The notes: generated by a model not told the origin, from the letters alone. Positions 1-7,757 are shown, numbered from the stretch's first letter. The stretch: DNA of 44,383 bases from Coriobacteriales bacterium (GCA_031263025.1 JAISGO010000032.1:1-44383); one strand, 5' to 3'. Program-made: numbers and translations.

Positions 1-80
1 TTGGAGAGGTGTTGGAGGTCGTCCATGAGTTCTGTTTTGGCGTGGGCGAGTAAGGAGTTCTCCTGGAGGAGCTCGCTCAT
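1..80 (-). CDS. Partial ORF of unknown function running off the left edge
   Basis: Reading the minus strand from an ATG at position 80 gives an open, acidic, Leu-rich helical N-terminus (MSELLQENSLLAHAKTEL...) that continues past the left edge. The same frame stays open upstream to a TAA near 150 but offers no standard ATG, GTG or TTG start there. No good ribosome-binding site precedes the ATG. It lies just downstream of the AbrB-like gene, so a two-gene unit is possible. I do not recognise the family and it may be a fragment. Confidence 0.25.
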   Translation of the reverse strand, partial: MSELLQENSLLAHAKTELMDDLQHLS

Positions 81-163
81 GAAGGGCAGAAGATGGGAGA
101 TGATCTGGTCGATACCGCCGGCTGCCCGGTCACCTCTCCATTCGCTTTGAAGTTACGCGATCC

Positions 164-412
164 CTACCACGCCGCTCTCGCCATCGCGGCCGCATCGGGT
201 GGCCATATGCCTGTTGGATTCTCGTCCTTGACTTTCGCTTCGACTGCTCCGTCTGCGCTCGTAGTGATAGTCACACCGCCGCCACTATTGGCAAAAGCAT
301 AGACTTCCTGGCCGTCGTCAAGTTTCAAGAGCTCATCGGGTATCACCAGCACGCTGGAATCAGGCAAGTCGCTCGGCCTTTGTACCTTGATTATTTGAAT
401 CACACTTCCCAT
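164..412 (-). CDS. Small AbrB/MazE-like protein (possible antitoxin)
   Basis: 82 residues. The central part has the swapped-hairpin spacing of AbrB/MazE antitoxins: an Ile-Pro at about 24-25 (VIPDELLKLDDGQEVYAF), then a Gly-Gly-Gly turn and a beta strand (VTITT). The C-terminus is a short charged tail ending in a Trp. Antitoxins of this type bind their own promoter and neutralise a partner toxin encoded just downstream. No complete toxin is visible here, only the unidentified ORF at the left edge. The fold assignment is inferred from a weak pattern. Confidence 0.45.
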   Translation of the reverse strand: MGSVIQIIKVQRPSDLPDSSVLVIPDELLKLDDGQEVYAFANSGGGVTITTSADGAVEAKVKDENPTGIWPPDAAAMARAAW

Positions 413-464
413 GCCCGGATTCTAGCGCATACAAGCCAGGGCCATTCCTCGCACTGCGAAACAG

Positions 465-1751
465 TCAGACCTCCAGGCTGGCGTCGTCTGCGAGGAAGTC
501 GAGAATGCTCATCGTGAGGATGCCGTGCTCGTCACGGGTCGGCTTGACCACGTCGCGCACCAGGATTATCTTCTTGAAACTGTCGTCGATTGCGCGAAGC
601 GTTGCTTTCTCTTGCGCGATCTTCTCCGCATCAGGGAGCTGATAGGCAGACTGCAGATAATACCGCTTGCTCCCCAGGTTGGCGACGAAATCGACTTCCA
701 GGGACTTGCGGTAAGGCTCCCCTGCCCGGCTTCCCCGCTTCTCGATGACGCCGACGTCGACCGAGAAGCCACGCAGACGCAGTTCGTTATAGATGATGTT
801 CTCCATCAGGTGGTTCTCCTCGGTCTGCCTGAAGCCGAGGCGTGCGTTGCGCAAACCCGTGTCCGCGAAGTAATATTTCTTCGGACTCCCAATGTGCTTG
901 CGCCCCTTCACGTCGTAGCGCTTCGCCTCCTCGACCAGGAACGCCTCTTCCAGGTAACCAAGATAGGCCACGATGGTGTTCGTGCTAATCCGCGAATGGA
1001 GGACGCTCTTGAAGGTCGCCTCGAGTTTCGTCGGGTTCGTCAACGCGCCGACGTTTGAGGCCACCACGTCGAGCAGATCCTCCAGCTCCTGGGTCTTGCT
1101 GAGATGGTTACGCGACACGATGTCCTTCACGTAGGTTTCCTGGAAAAGGTTCTCAAGATAATGGACTTTCAGCTCGTCGCTTCTCATTGAGAGGATGAGC
1201 GGCATGCCGCCATACAGGACATACTCTGCCCAAGCCTCGTAGCGATCCCCCACAAAACCCTGCATGAACTCCGCAAAAGAAAGGGGCCTCACCCGCACTT
1301 CATCGCCACGACCGCGGAACTGGGTAAGCACGTCGGTGGAGAGCATTTTCGAGTTGCTGCCGGTCACATACACGTCGACATTGTGTTTACGCAACAGACC
1401 GTTGAGCACTCCATAGAGCGCGGGCGGTTCCTCGGGGTTCCTCAGCTCTTTACCGGAGATCGCGTACTGTACCTCATCAAGTAAGACATAATACTCACCT
1501 CTGTCGTCAATGAGTCCGTTGAGGAAAGCCGAAAGGGCGGCTGGGTCGCGGTACTGTGCGTTCTGCTCGTCGTCAAGAGCGAGCTCGATGAGATGGGCAT
1601 CATCGACACCAAGAGAATGCAAATATCCACCGAACAGATCGAAGAGCAGATAGGTCTTCCCACAACGCCGGATGCCGGTGACGATCTTGATCATACCGTT
1701 GTGCATCCGGCCTTTGAGTCGCTTCAGGTATCTATCACGCTTGACCTCCAT
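465..1751 (-). CDS. ATP-binding protein, AAA_14/DUF4143 family
   Basis: 428 residues with the two-part layout of this large family. The N-terminal AAA domain carries Walker A (GIRRCGKT, about 26-33) and Walker B with a following Glu (YYVLLDEVQ, about 87-95). A GSN sensor-like motif (VTGSNSKML) follows. The C-terminal DUF4143 part, from about residue 200, includes the typical YYFADTGLRNA and a PD-(D/E)xK-like stretch (SLEVDFVA). Length is normal for the family, which is common in accessory regions of anaerobes and has no settled function. It stands alone, with a 110 bp AT-rich stretch upstream that likely holds its promoter. Family assignment is firm; the role is unknown. Confidence 0.9.
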   Translation of the reverse strand: MEVKRDRYLKRLKGRMHNGMIKIVTGIRRCGKTYLLFDLFGGYLHSLGVDDAHLIELALDDEQNAQYRDPAALSAFLNGLIDDRGEYYVLLDEVQYAISGKELRNPEEPPALYGVLNGLLRKHNVDVYVTGSNSKMLSTDVLTQFRGRGDEVRVRPLSFAEFMQGFVGDRYEAWAEYVLYGGMPLILSMRSDELKVHYLENLFQETYVKDIVSRNHLSKTQELEDLLDVVASNVGALTNPTKLEATFKSVLHSRISTNTIVAYLGYLEEAFLVEEAKRYDVKGRKHIGSPKKYYFADTGLRNARLGFRQTEENHLMENIIYNELRLRGFSVDVGVIEKRGSRAGEPYRKSLEVDFVANLGSKRYYLQSAYQLPDAEKIAQEKATLRAIDDSFKKIILVRDVVKPTRDEHGILTMSILDFLADDASLEV

Positions 1752-1926
1752 CGCGCGCCCTCCTTATATTTTGAGTATTTTTGACAATTGTGTCATTTTT
1801 CCTCAAAATATGATAAAGCATCCTCACATTTCCTATGACGTAAAAGCAGACATTATCGGGCTATGACGACTGAGACGGCCGAAGCGCTCAGCGCTCGGCG
1901 AGGCGCGCTTCGAGTTCGGTTGAGCA

Positions 1927-2540
1927 GGCGAGCTCGGCGACGATGCCCGCCCCCTCGAATGCGGCGGCCGCAGCTTCGACGAGAACGGCAACGGCTCCCT
2001 CATGCGCATCCTCCCGTTATTATTCTATTTACAGAGTATAACATCACAATCTACTCCGCCCGTGGTCTGCGGATCGTCTCCGACGTCTCCTCGCTCACCC
2101 ACGCCCATCCGATCAGCTGCCTCGGCTGCGTGCTCTACCTGGCGGTCGCGGAGATGCTGCTGGCCTTTGGCCAGGATCTGAAGAACCCGGACTTGTGCGA
2201 GGCTGTCGCCGCCGCTATCCGACAAGCGCTGGACGTCTGCAAGGACGCAGCACCGCTGAACGAGGCCTGCACCTATTACAAACGCTTGGCTGAGCCGGCT
2301 TTCGCCGACGCGAGCGAAGACAGCATCGGCTCTGGCGGCTATGTCGTCGACACCACGGCGGCCGTTGCCGGCGGTCTCGCCGCCCTCCGCTACGGTTTCG
2401 CGCCAAACCGGGGCATCCCCGCAGCCTGGTAAGCCGAACTCGTCGGCGCCGAGCAACTCGAAACGATCGCCCATCGCCTCCATGAAAGCCTGACCGTCCA
2501 ACGAACCCACGCACGCGGTCTGGAGCCACAAGACGAATAG
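1927..2540 (+). pseudogene. Broken ADP-ribosylglycohydrolase (DraG/ARH-like)
   Basis: Pieces of an ARH-type hydrolase are readable in order. The motif GNGSLMRILPL appears around 1987-2020 in one frame. SSLTHAHP, then a helical middle, GSGGYVVDT and AAVAGGLAALRYG follow from about 2085 to 2430 in another frame, and a C-terminal LETIAHRLHESL continues after an in-frame TAA at 2430-2432. Three lesions are visible: a frameshift between about 2015 and 2085, loss of the segment that should lie between VVDT and AAVAGG (normally holding the LGDDTDT metal-binding motif), and the TAA stop. The family removes ADP-ribose from proteins or small molecules; this copy cannot be active. The missing segment appears collapsed at a shared Val-Asp-Thr coding stretch. 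Confidence 0.75.
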
Positions 2541-2585
2541 GGACGGCAATTTCGTCATGATCCGCATCCTTCCCCTTAATCCATA

Positions 2586-2768
2586 TCAGAATATCACTAT
2601 AAGCCAGACGATGAGGTATGTCACCAGTTTAATGATCTCGCGGAGGTCTTGGGTGAGATAGCTTAGGCAAGCCCCCAGCAACAGGAAGAGGTCGCGAAGG
2701 CGGAATCGCGCGGAGGTTTCATCGTTTTTCTTGCTGACGGCCATACGCTCAATGATACGACGGGACAT
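2586..2768 (-). CDS. Small hypothetical protein with one hydrophobic C-terminus
   Basis: 60 residues with a charged N-terminal half (MSRRIIERMAVSKKNDETS) and a hydrophobic C-terminal tail (LVTYLIVWLIVIF), so it could be a tail-anchored membrane peptide. No convincing ribosome-binding site is seen before the first ATG. It lies between two broken genes and may itself be a remnant. I do not recognise it. Confidence 0.22.
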   Translation of the reverse strand: MSRRIIERMAVSKKNDETSARFRLRDLFLLLGACLSYLTQDLREIIKLVTYLIVWLIVIF

Positions 2769-2804
2769 GGGCGATTAGTCGGCCATAAAAAAGAACTTAT
2801 AACC

Positions 2805-3068
2805 TCATTCATCATAATGCGCCCTGCACTGTAAAATGTTCAGATTGTCATTCTCGATGTAGTAGACTAGCCGGTTCTTCTCGTCGATGTGACGACTCCA
2901 GGTTCCGGAAAGACCATAGCGCAGCGGTTCTGGTTTGCCTATCCCGGATTCGGCACCGTTTCATTCGATGTCCTTCAATAGTTTATTGACTTTCTTTAGG
3001 GTCTTACGGTCTTGGCTTTGCCAGTACAGATAGTCTTCCCAGGCGTCATCTGACCAGATCTTTCGCAT
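2805..3068 (-). pseudogene. yoeB: YoeB/Txe-type toxin with an internal TGA
   Basis: The frame from the ATG at 3068 reads MRKIWSDDAWEDYLYWQ, the classic YoeB/Txe start. After 34 residues it meets TGA at 2961-2963. The same frame continues to a normal C-terminus (KPEPLRYGLSGTWSRHID, then RLVYYIE) and a stop at 2805. Overall length would be about 87 codons, normal for YoeB, a ribosome-dependent mRNA interferase. The position of the stop suggests one base change from CGA (Arg) to TGA. The ATG lies 2 nt after the antitoxin stop codon, the usual antitoxin-toxin order. Unless the TGA is read through or is a sequencing error, the toxin is dead. Confidence 0.85.
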
Positions 3069-3070
3069 GC

Positions 3071-3328
3071 TTAGGCCTCAATCAGATCATGTTGCGCCCC
3101 ATTGCCGCTCTTCAGCTGCTCGTAAGAGCGATAGAGGCGCTCTTGATTGGCCTCGCTCCAGAACGGCTCTTCATTGGTCGTCACCGCAAAAGGCAGACGC
3201 TGCTCACGGGTCACGGCGCGGGCGAAGAGATTGTACGCGGTCGAAGCCGACATGCCGACCTTCTGGCAGAACTCGTCAAAGGCCCGCTTCACCTCGACGT
3301 CAATGCGAAAACTTACGGTCGTTGTCAT
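3071..3328 (-). CDS. RelB/DinJ-family antitoxin
   Basis: 85 residues. The N-terminus MTTTVSFRIDVEVKRAFDEF is the ribbon-helix-helix DNA-binding start of RelB/DinJ antitoxins. A second helix follows (GMSASTAYNLFARAV), then a conserved LPFAV and a C-terminal toxin-binding region. The ATG at 3328 is chosen over the upstream in-frame start because a GGAGGAA ribosome site lies directly before it and the family motif begins there. The downstream YoeB-like toxin starts 2 nt after its stop, so the two form one operon. It probably represses its own promoter through the inverted repeat near 3360. It appears intact although its partner is broken. Confidence 0.85.
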   Translation of the reverse strand: MTTTVSFRIDVEVKRAFDEFCQKVGMSASTAYNLFARAVTREQRLPFAVTTNEEPFWSEANQERLYRSYEQLKSGNGAQHDLIEA

Positions 3329-3358
3329 GGTTCCTCCTTTGCCTTGTCTGCGAATCAC

Positions 3359-3380
3359 ATACATTGTATTGCGTTGTATG
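3359..3380. promoter_or_regulatory. Candidate antitoxin operator
   Basis: About 30 bp upstream of the antitoxin ATG lies the inverted repeat ATACA-T-TGTAT (3359-3369), followed 4 bp later by a second TTGTAT (3374-3379). Ribbon-helix-helix antitoxins bind short repeated half-sites at their own promoters, so this is the likely autoregulatory operator. Confidence 0.45.
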
Positions 3381-3476
3381 CAAATCGTCAAGGTCTTTGG
3401 TGAATTCTTGCTGCTCTGCATGATTATGACCCGACTGCATTGCTGTAATATATTGTCCAGAAAGGCATCCATACAC

Positions 3477-3872
3477 ATGAAACATTCTGAACATTATGGC
3501 GACTTCACTGCTACGGCTCACGGAAAAAGTAAGACCTGCGTCGGACGAAGCGGCAAGCCGCTCACGGAGTATCCCTCGGAGGCCGCGGCTCGCGAGAGTG
3601 CCCGCTACCTCGGCGGTACGCATGGGAAAATGGTGCCTTACCAATGCCAAAAATGTGGGAAGTGGCATCTTTCCCCCGCCAGTCGAGTCACTCCCAGCAG
3701 CCTGTCCTGCGGCTGCACCGACAGCCATGGTGCGCCGAAACGCCTCTATGCGACACGAAAGGCGGCAGAGCGGCGGGCCAAGATCATCCGCGACGAGCGC
3801 GGGCAGGACCTCAAGGTGTACCCCTGCCCGGTCGCAGACGGCTACCACCTCACGCACAGGGATAACCGATAG
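3477..3872 (+). CDS. Small Cys/His protein, putative zinc-binding, unknown role
   Basis: 131 residues from the ATG at 3477, which has an AAAGG about 10 nt upstream. The protein seems to contain two related halves. Each has a basic helix (EAAARESARYLG; RKAAERRAKIIRD) followed by a short knuckle: YQCQKCGKWHLSP in the first, VYPCPVADGYHLTH in the second. The CxxC...H pattern suggests a metal site in the first half, while the second half has lost one Cys. Similar small proteins occur on phage- and plasmid-derived islands. The longer upstream in-frame ORF overlaps the antitoxin and is not used here. Confidence 0.5.
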   Translation: MKHSEHYGDFTATAHGKSKTCVGRSGKPLTEYPSEAAARESARYLGGTHGKMVPYQCQKCGKWHLSPASRVTPSSLSCGCTDSHGAPKRLYATRKAAERRAKIIRDERGQDLKVYPCPVADGYHLTHRDNR

Positions 3873-3919
3873 CGGTTTCAGGGACACTCTAAATAGACTA
3901 CCGATAACGGGGACACCTA
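3862..3919. repeat. Tandem degenerate repeat with GGGACAC boxes
   Basis: Two direct units, each with ACCGATA, a CGG and a GGGACAC box (boxes at 3881-3887 and 3910-3916), lie between the end of the Cys/His gene and the terminator of the ABC operon. The GGGACACTCTA box matches one arm of the palindromes at 7734 and 8393, so this looks like a degenerate relative of that family. Confidence 0.45.
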
Positions 3920-3955
3920 AAATTGCCTTGGGAAGGTTTACGCATGAGTAAACAG

Positions 3956-3988
3956 AATGTAACGAGGGGACCGTCCCCTCGTTACATT
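3956..3988. terminator. Near-perfect hairpin at the end of the ABC permease gene
   Basis: Two perfect 16-bp arms (AATGTAACGAGGGGAC and its complement) are separated by a single base. The hairpin overlaps the last bases of the permease stop codon (3987-3989). It sits between the convergent ends of a plus-strand gene and the minus-strand ABC operon, so it is well placed as a bidirectional terminator. The loop is unusually short, which is more typical of a cruciform or repeat element. Confidence 0.6.
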
Positions 3989-5213
3989 ATTCGTAGCGCA
4001 GGGCCTCGATCGGTTCGAGACGGGCGGCTTTGCGGGCGGGGTAGACGCCGAAGATGATGCCGATGACGAGGGAGAAGAGCACCGCGATGAGCATCACCGG
4101 TAGCGACAGACCGTAGGTGAGCGAGCCCGAGACCAGGTCGACGACGATGATGATCAGACCGGAGAGGACGAGGCCGATGGCGCAACCGATCAGGCAGACC
4201 ACCAAGGCCTCAATCAGGAACTGGAGCAGGATGGAGCGACGGCGCGCCCCGATCGCCTTGCGGATGCCGATCTCGCGGGTGCGCTCGGTGACGCTCACCA
4301 GCATGATATTCATGATGCCGATGCCACCGACCAGAAGCGAGATGGCCGCGATGCCGCCGAGCAGCAGGGCGAAGGTGTTGGTGACGCTGGCCATGGTGTC
4401 GGCGATGGCGCTGGAATCACTGATATAATAATCCTCACTCGACCCGAAGTGGTTGAGCAGCCAGGCGTCGAGCGAGCTCTTGGCCACATCGATCTGGTCG
4501 GAGGAGGCTGCGCTTACATAGAAGCTGGTGATGCCGCTCGCCGAAGACGAGGAGCTGGAGGCCGACCCACCGAAACCGGACCCCGAGCTCGAACTCGCGT
4601 TCGACACCCGCTCGGCGATGCTGTAGGGGATGTAGACGGTGTACATCGACGACATCGCCCCGGTCGTGTCTTGCGCCGCCAACACCCCGACCACCGTGTA
4701 ATGGGTCTCGTCGAAGACGAAGGTCTCCCCCACCACGTCGGTCCGTCCGTAGATCGCCGCCGCCGCGTTGTTGGAGAGGACGACCACGTAGGAGTTATTA
4801 TCCTGATCGGCTTTGAGCAGGTAGCGGCCGTGGGCGAGGCCGTAGCCTTCGATGCCGAAATAGGCGTTAGTGGTGCCGACCGCCGAGACGTTGTAGCTCT
4901 CGGTGCCTTCCTTGGCGCTACCGCTCACGTTCTTCACTGGCGCGACCGCGCCGACCCCGTCGAGGGCGGCGATCTGGTCGAGGTCGGAGCTGTCGAGGGC
5001 AGTAGACGCGTCGGTGCTCTCGATATTCACCGACATCATGTCGCGGCCGATGCTGTTGATGTCGTTTTGCACCGAGGAAGTGGCCGAGGAAACCAGACTC
5101 ACCAACACCACCAGAGCGACCACGCCGATGATGATGCCAAGCATAGTGAGCAGCGAGCGCAGCTTGTTCGAGAGGATGGCCTTCCAGGCCATCTTGAGTG
5201 ATTGCAGGAACAT
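3987..5213 (-). CDS. MacB/FtsX-like ABC transporter permease
   Basis: 408 residues with the MacB architecture: an N-terminal membrane helix (LLTMLGIIIGVVALVVLVS, about 21-39), a long extracellular MacB_PCD-type domain, and three C-terminal helices. A cytoplasmic motif (ERTREIGIRKAIGARRRSI) between helices is diagnostic for the FtsX superfamily. A Ser/Gly-rich insert (about 205-226) sits in the extracellular domain. Its ATG overlaps the ATPase stop as TGATG. With the ATPase and HlyD-like adaptor it should form a tripartite exporter of peptides or toxic compounds in a monoderm envelope. Substrate unknown. Confidence 0.92.
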   Translation of the reverse strand: MFLQSLKMAWKAILSNKLRSLLTMLGIIIGVVALVVLVSLVSSATSSVQNDINSIGRDMMSVNIESTDASTALDSSDLDQIAALDGVGAVAPVKNVSGSAKEGTESYNVSAVGTTNAYFGIEGYGLAHGRYLLKADQDNNSYVVVLSNNAAAAIYGRTDVVGETFVFDETHYTVVGVLAAQDTTGAMSSMYTVYIPYSIAERVSNASSSSGSGFGGSASSSSSSASGITSFYVSAASSDQIDVAKSSLDAWLLNHFGSSEDYYISDSSAIADTMASVTNTFALLLGGIAAISLLVGGIGIMNIMLVSVTERTREIGIRKAIGARRRSILLQFLIEALVVCLIGCAIGLVLSGLIIIVVDLVSGSLTYGLSLPVMLIAVLFSLVIGIIFGVYPARKAARLEPIEALRYE

Positions 5214-6037
5214 CAGGCCACCGCCTTCCCGCTTTTGCGTAACTTAGCGCCCTCGTCATTGCGGGCCCCACCCGCAATCTTTTCCGGATGAGCTCCTGAA
5301 TCGAGTTCAGGATGACGGGTGGAAGGTTCAGGATGACGATCAGCGTCCAACTCCTCGTCGGCGGCGACCTTGCCGTCCATGATGCGGATGCGGCGGTGGG
5401 TCTGGGCGGCGATGTGGTCGTCGTGGGTGATCAGGACGATGGTCTTGCCCTCGCGGTTGAGCTCCGCGAAGAGCGCGAGGATCTCGGCCGAGGTGTGCGA
5501 GTCGAGGTTGCCGGTCGGCTCGTCGCCGAGGATCAGCTCCGGTTCGGTCACTAGCGCCCGGGCGATGGCGCAACGCTGCTGCTGGCCGCCGGAGACCTCG
5601 AGCGGGGTGTGCTGGTGGCGCCCCCAGAGGTCGACCCGCTCGAGCGCCTGGCGCACCCGGGGAGCACGCTCCTCGCGCCCCACCCCCGCGTAGATCAGCG
5701 GCAGCTCGACGTTCTCCTCCAGGGTCATCTTGCCGATCAGGTTGAAGTTCTGGAAGACGAAACCGATCTTGCGGTTGCGGATGTCAGCCAGCTCGTCCTC
5801 GCCGTAATTACTCACTGGTTTGCCGTCGAGATAATAGGTCCCGTAAGTCGCCAGGTCCAGGCACCCCATGATCTGCATAGTGGTGGACTTGCCCGACCCA
5901 GACGGCCCGACGATGGAGGCGAACTCGCCCTGGCGAACCTGGAAGCTGACCCCGTCGAGCGCCCGCACCTCGCTGTCCCCGACCTGGTAGATCTTATACA
6001 CGTCGACGAATTCGATGACGACTTTGGGATCGGCCAT
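5213..6037 (-). CDS. MacB/LolD-like ABC transporter ATP-binding protein
   Basis: 274 residues from the ATG at 6037 ([10 protein letters not shown]). The longer upstream reading overlaps the adaptor gene and lacks family similarity. Motifs: Walker [10 protein letters not shown] (44-52), Q-loop Gln 96, signature VSGGQQQR (148-155), Walker [13 protein letters not shown] (168-179), switch His 205. The start lies one base after the adaptor stop (TAA-G-ATG), so translation is probably coupled. The catalytic domain ends near residue 225. The remaining ~50 residues ([27 protein letters not shown]) are encoded by a palindromic repeat element, so the tail looks acquired and functionally neutral. Confidence 0.93.
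   Translation of the reverse strand: MADPKVVIEFVDVYKIYQVGDSEVRALDGVSFQVRQGEFASIVGPSGSGKSTTMQIMGCLDLATYGTYYLDGKPVSNYGEDELADIRNRKIGFVFQNFNLIGKMTLEENVELPLIYAGVGREERAPRVRQALERVDLWGRHQHTPLEVSGGQQQRCAIARALVTEPELILGDEPTGNLDSHTSAEILALFAELNREGKTIVLITHDDHIAAQTHRRIRIMDGKVAADEELDADRHPEPSTRHPELDSGAHPEKIAGGARNDEGAKLRKSGKAVA
5254..5338. repeat. Palindromic repeat inserted in the 3' end of the ATPase gene
   Basis: A compound palindrome: an outer stem CGTCAT (5254-5259) with ATGACG (5312-5317), an inner hairpin ATTGCGGG...CCCGCAAT (5258-5278), and a second hairpin on CCTGAATCGAGTTCAGG (5295-5311). GTTCAGGATGACG is then repeated at 5326-5338. It encodes the RHPELDSG...RNDEG tail, a peptide signature of intergenic palindromic elements that have invaded reading frames in many bacteria. 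Confidence 0.7.
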
Positions 6038-6038
6038 C

Positions 6039-7652
6039 TTAGCGCCCCATCCCGGAAGGAGCGCCGCCGGGCATGCCACCGGCGAAGTTGCCGCCGCTGA
6101 AGCTCCGGTTCGACCGCCCGCTCGAAGACGAGGAGGATGACGATGACGACGTGCTGTTGTCGTCATAGACGATGTAATACACCGTCTGCCCCTCAGTGAG
6201 CCCGCCAGTGACCTGGACGGTGCTGCCGTCGGAAAGCCCGGTGGTGATGTCGACCTCGTCGCCTAGCGTGTCGCCATTCGCGCTGGTGTACACGAAGGAT
6301 TGGTTCCCGCTCTGCTGGATGGCCGCCGCCGGCAGGGTAAGCACGTTCGTGACGGAATCCTTGGTGATAACAGCGTCGGCGGTCATACCGATATACACGC
6401 CGTCAGCTTTGGCGAAGGTCAGGGTGGCGCTGTAGGTGCCACTGGAGCTCGAGCTGGAACCGGACGAGCTCGAAGTCGCGCTCCCGGTGTCGACTGCAGT
6501 CACCTTGCCCTTGAAGGTCTGGCCGCTAAGCGCGTCGAGCGTGATGCTCGCGCTCTGGCCAACCTTGACGCTTGCGATGTCGAGCTGGTCGACCGAGAGG
6601 TCGAGGGCATAATGGTCGGCGTCAGCGATAGTAGCGGCGATACCCTGATAGCTGTCGCCGCTGATCACCCATGCGCCGCTCGTCGAGCTGTCGCTACTGG
6701 TGCTAGAAGTCTCATCGGCAACCTGGCTGAAGACTGAACCGGTGGCGGCGCTGTCGCTAACGCTGCTTAAGGTAGCATCAGTCGAGGAGGCAACGGCAGT
6801 CTGAAAGTCAGCCGCAGAAGAGGTACCGGAGGTAGAACCCGATACGGCTCCACTGTCGCCCGTGCCAGAAGTGCTACCACTCGTACCCCCAGAGCCCGAG
6901 CTACTGCTCCCGCTTCCGCTATCGCTGTTCCCGCTCTTTGTACCGCTACCACTAGAAGTGCCACCACCGCTCTTGCTGCCGCTAGAAGATGAACCGGTCG
7001 ACTTCTTGCCGGAAGCGCTTGAACTGGCAGCGTTGTTCAGCCTGGTAGAACTGCCGCTTGCGCTCGTGGCCGTCGAAGCGGCGCTGGTCGTGTTCCCGCT
7101 CGTGCTTGAACTCCCGCCACTCAGGGTGAATTCGGTGGAAGCGGTGATATTGAGCGCGCTCACCTGTCCAGAGACCGGCGCGGTCAGCTTGTCCTGTGCG
7201 GCCAGCGCCTTGACCAGTTTGTAGCGCGCCTTCAAGGCGTTCACTTGGGCCTTGCGGATGGACTTGGTCTGCGTGGCTTTGGCGTCGGCGAGCTTGTCCT
7301 TGGCGTTACTGAGGTCGTCGGTGACGTCAGAGAACGCCTCAGAGACCGTCGAGGAGCTAAGGGTCGCCAGGGTGTCCCCTTTCTTGACGTAGTCGCCGAC
7401 CGCGACCTTCACGCTATTCACCTTGATGCCGTAGGGTAAATCGGCGTCGACCTCGTCGGCAGTCACGCTCCCCGACCCGGATACTGTGGTGGTAACGTTT
7501 CCGCTCGCGACCGTGGCCGTGCTCACGCTCGTCGTGCTCTTCTTCGAACCCAGCACCACCGCCCATATGATTATTAGAGCAACCACCACTACCACCACTA
7601 TCGCCGCAGCCATGATGATCCAAGGCAAACGTTTCTTCATCTTCGCCTGCAT
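6039..7652 (-). CDS. HlyD/MacA-like efflux adaptor with Ser/Gly-rich insert
   Basis: 537 residues. An N-terminal membrane anchor (about 9-34) precedes a lipoyl/hairpin region (YGIKVNSVKVAVGDYVKKGD), typical of membrane-fusion proteins. The coiled-coil hairpin is short. It is followed by a ~160-residue stretch of almost only Ser, Gly, Thr and Ala (about 170-330), then the beta-barrel domain (SVKVGQSASITLDALSGQTF) and a C-terminal MacA-like part. The tail is again Ser-rich and ends in Gly/Met-rich repeats. First gene of the operon adaptor-ATPase-permease, with a GAGGAAAGAGG ribosome site. The low-complexity region is far longer than in usual homologues and may span or bind the thick wall. Confidence 0.9.
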   Translation of the reverse strand: MQAKMKKRLPWIIMAAAIVVVVVVALIIIWAVVLGSKKSTTSVSTATVASGNVTTTVSGSGSVTADEVDADLPYGIKVNSVKVAVGDYVKKGDTLATLSSSTVSEAFSDVTDDLSNAKDKLADAKATQTKSIRKAQVNALKARYKLVKALAAQDKLTAPVSGQVSALNITASTEFTLSGGSSSTSGNTTSAASTATSASGSSTRLNNAASSSASGKKSTGSSSSGSKSGGGTSSGSGTKSGNSDSGSGSSSSGSGGTSGSTSGTGDSGAVSGSTSGTSSAADFQTAVASSTDATLSSVSDSAATGSVFSQVADETSSTSSDSSTSGAWVISGDSYQGIAATIADADHYALDLSVDQLDIASVKVGQSASITLDALSGQTFKGKVTAVDTGSATSSSSGSSSSSSGTYSATLTFAKADGVYIGMTADAVITKDSVTNVLTLPAAAIQQSGNQSFVYTSANGDTLGDEVDITTGLSDGSTVQVTGGLTEGQTVYYIVYDDNSTSSSSSSSSSSGRSNRSFSGGNFAGGMPGGAPSGMGR

Positions 7653-7733
7653 GCTACCTCTTTCCTCGGAGAATATTTGGATAGCTTTAATTTACCCGCC
7701 GAATCTGAAACCGAATTGAAACACGAGATATAC

Positions 7734-7757
7734 GGGGACACTCTATAGGGTGTCCCC
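7734..7757. repeat. TATA-centred palindrome between divergent genes
   Basis: 24 nt: GGGGACACTC, TATA, then GGGTGTCCCC, with one wobble pair in the stem. It lies in the promoter region between the divergent HlyD-like gene and the small membrane protein gene, so a terminator role is unlikely for this copy. Related palindromes occur at 8393-8430 and 12628-12651. Confidence 0.65.

Noticed and set aside
2025-2567. 180-residue minus-strand ORF
   Set aside because: It mirrors the ADP-ribosylglycohydrolase remnant. The plus strand carries the recognisable motifs, and the minus reading is low-complexity shadow coding.
3300-3887. 195-residue minus-strand ORF over the Cys/His gene
   Set aside because: It overlaps both the antitoxin start and the Cys/His protein in another frame and has no recognisable motif.
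4449-5201. 250-residue plus-strand ORF opposite the permease
   Set aside because: A shadow frame rich in Arg, Gly, His and Val, while the minus-strand FtsX motifs are clear.
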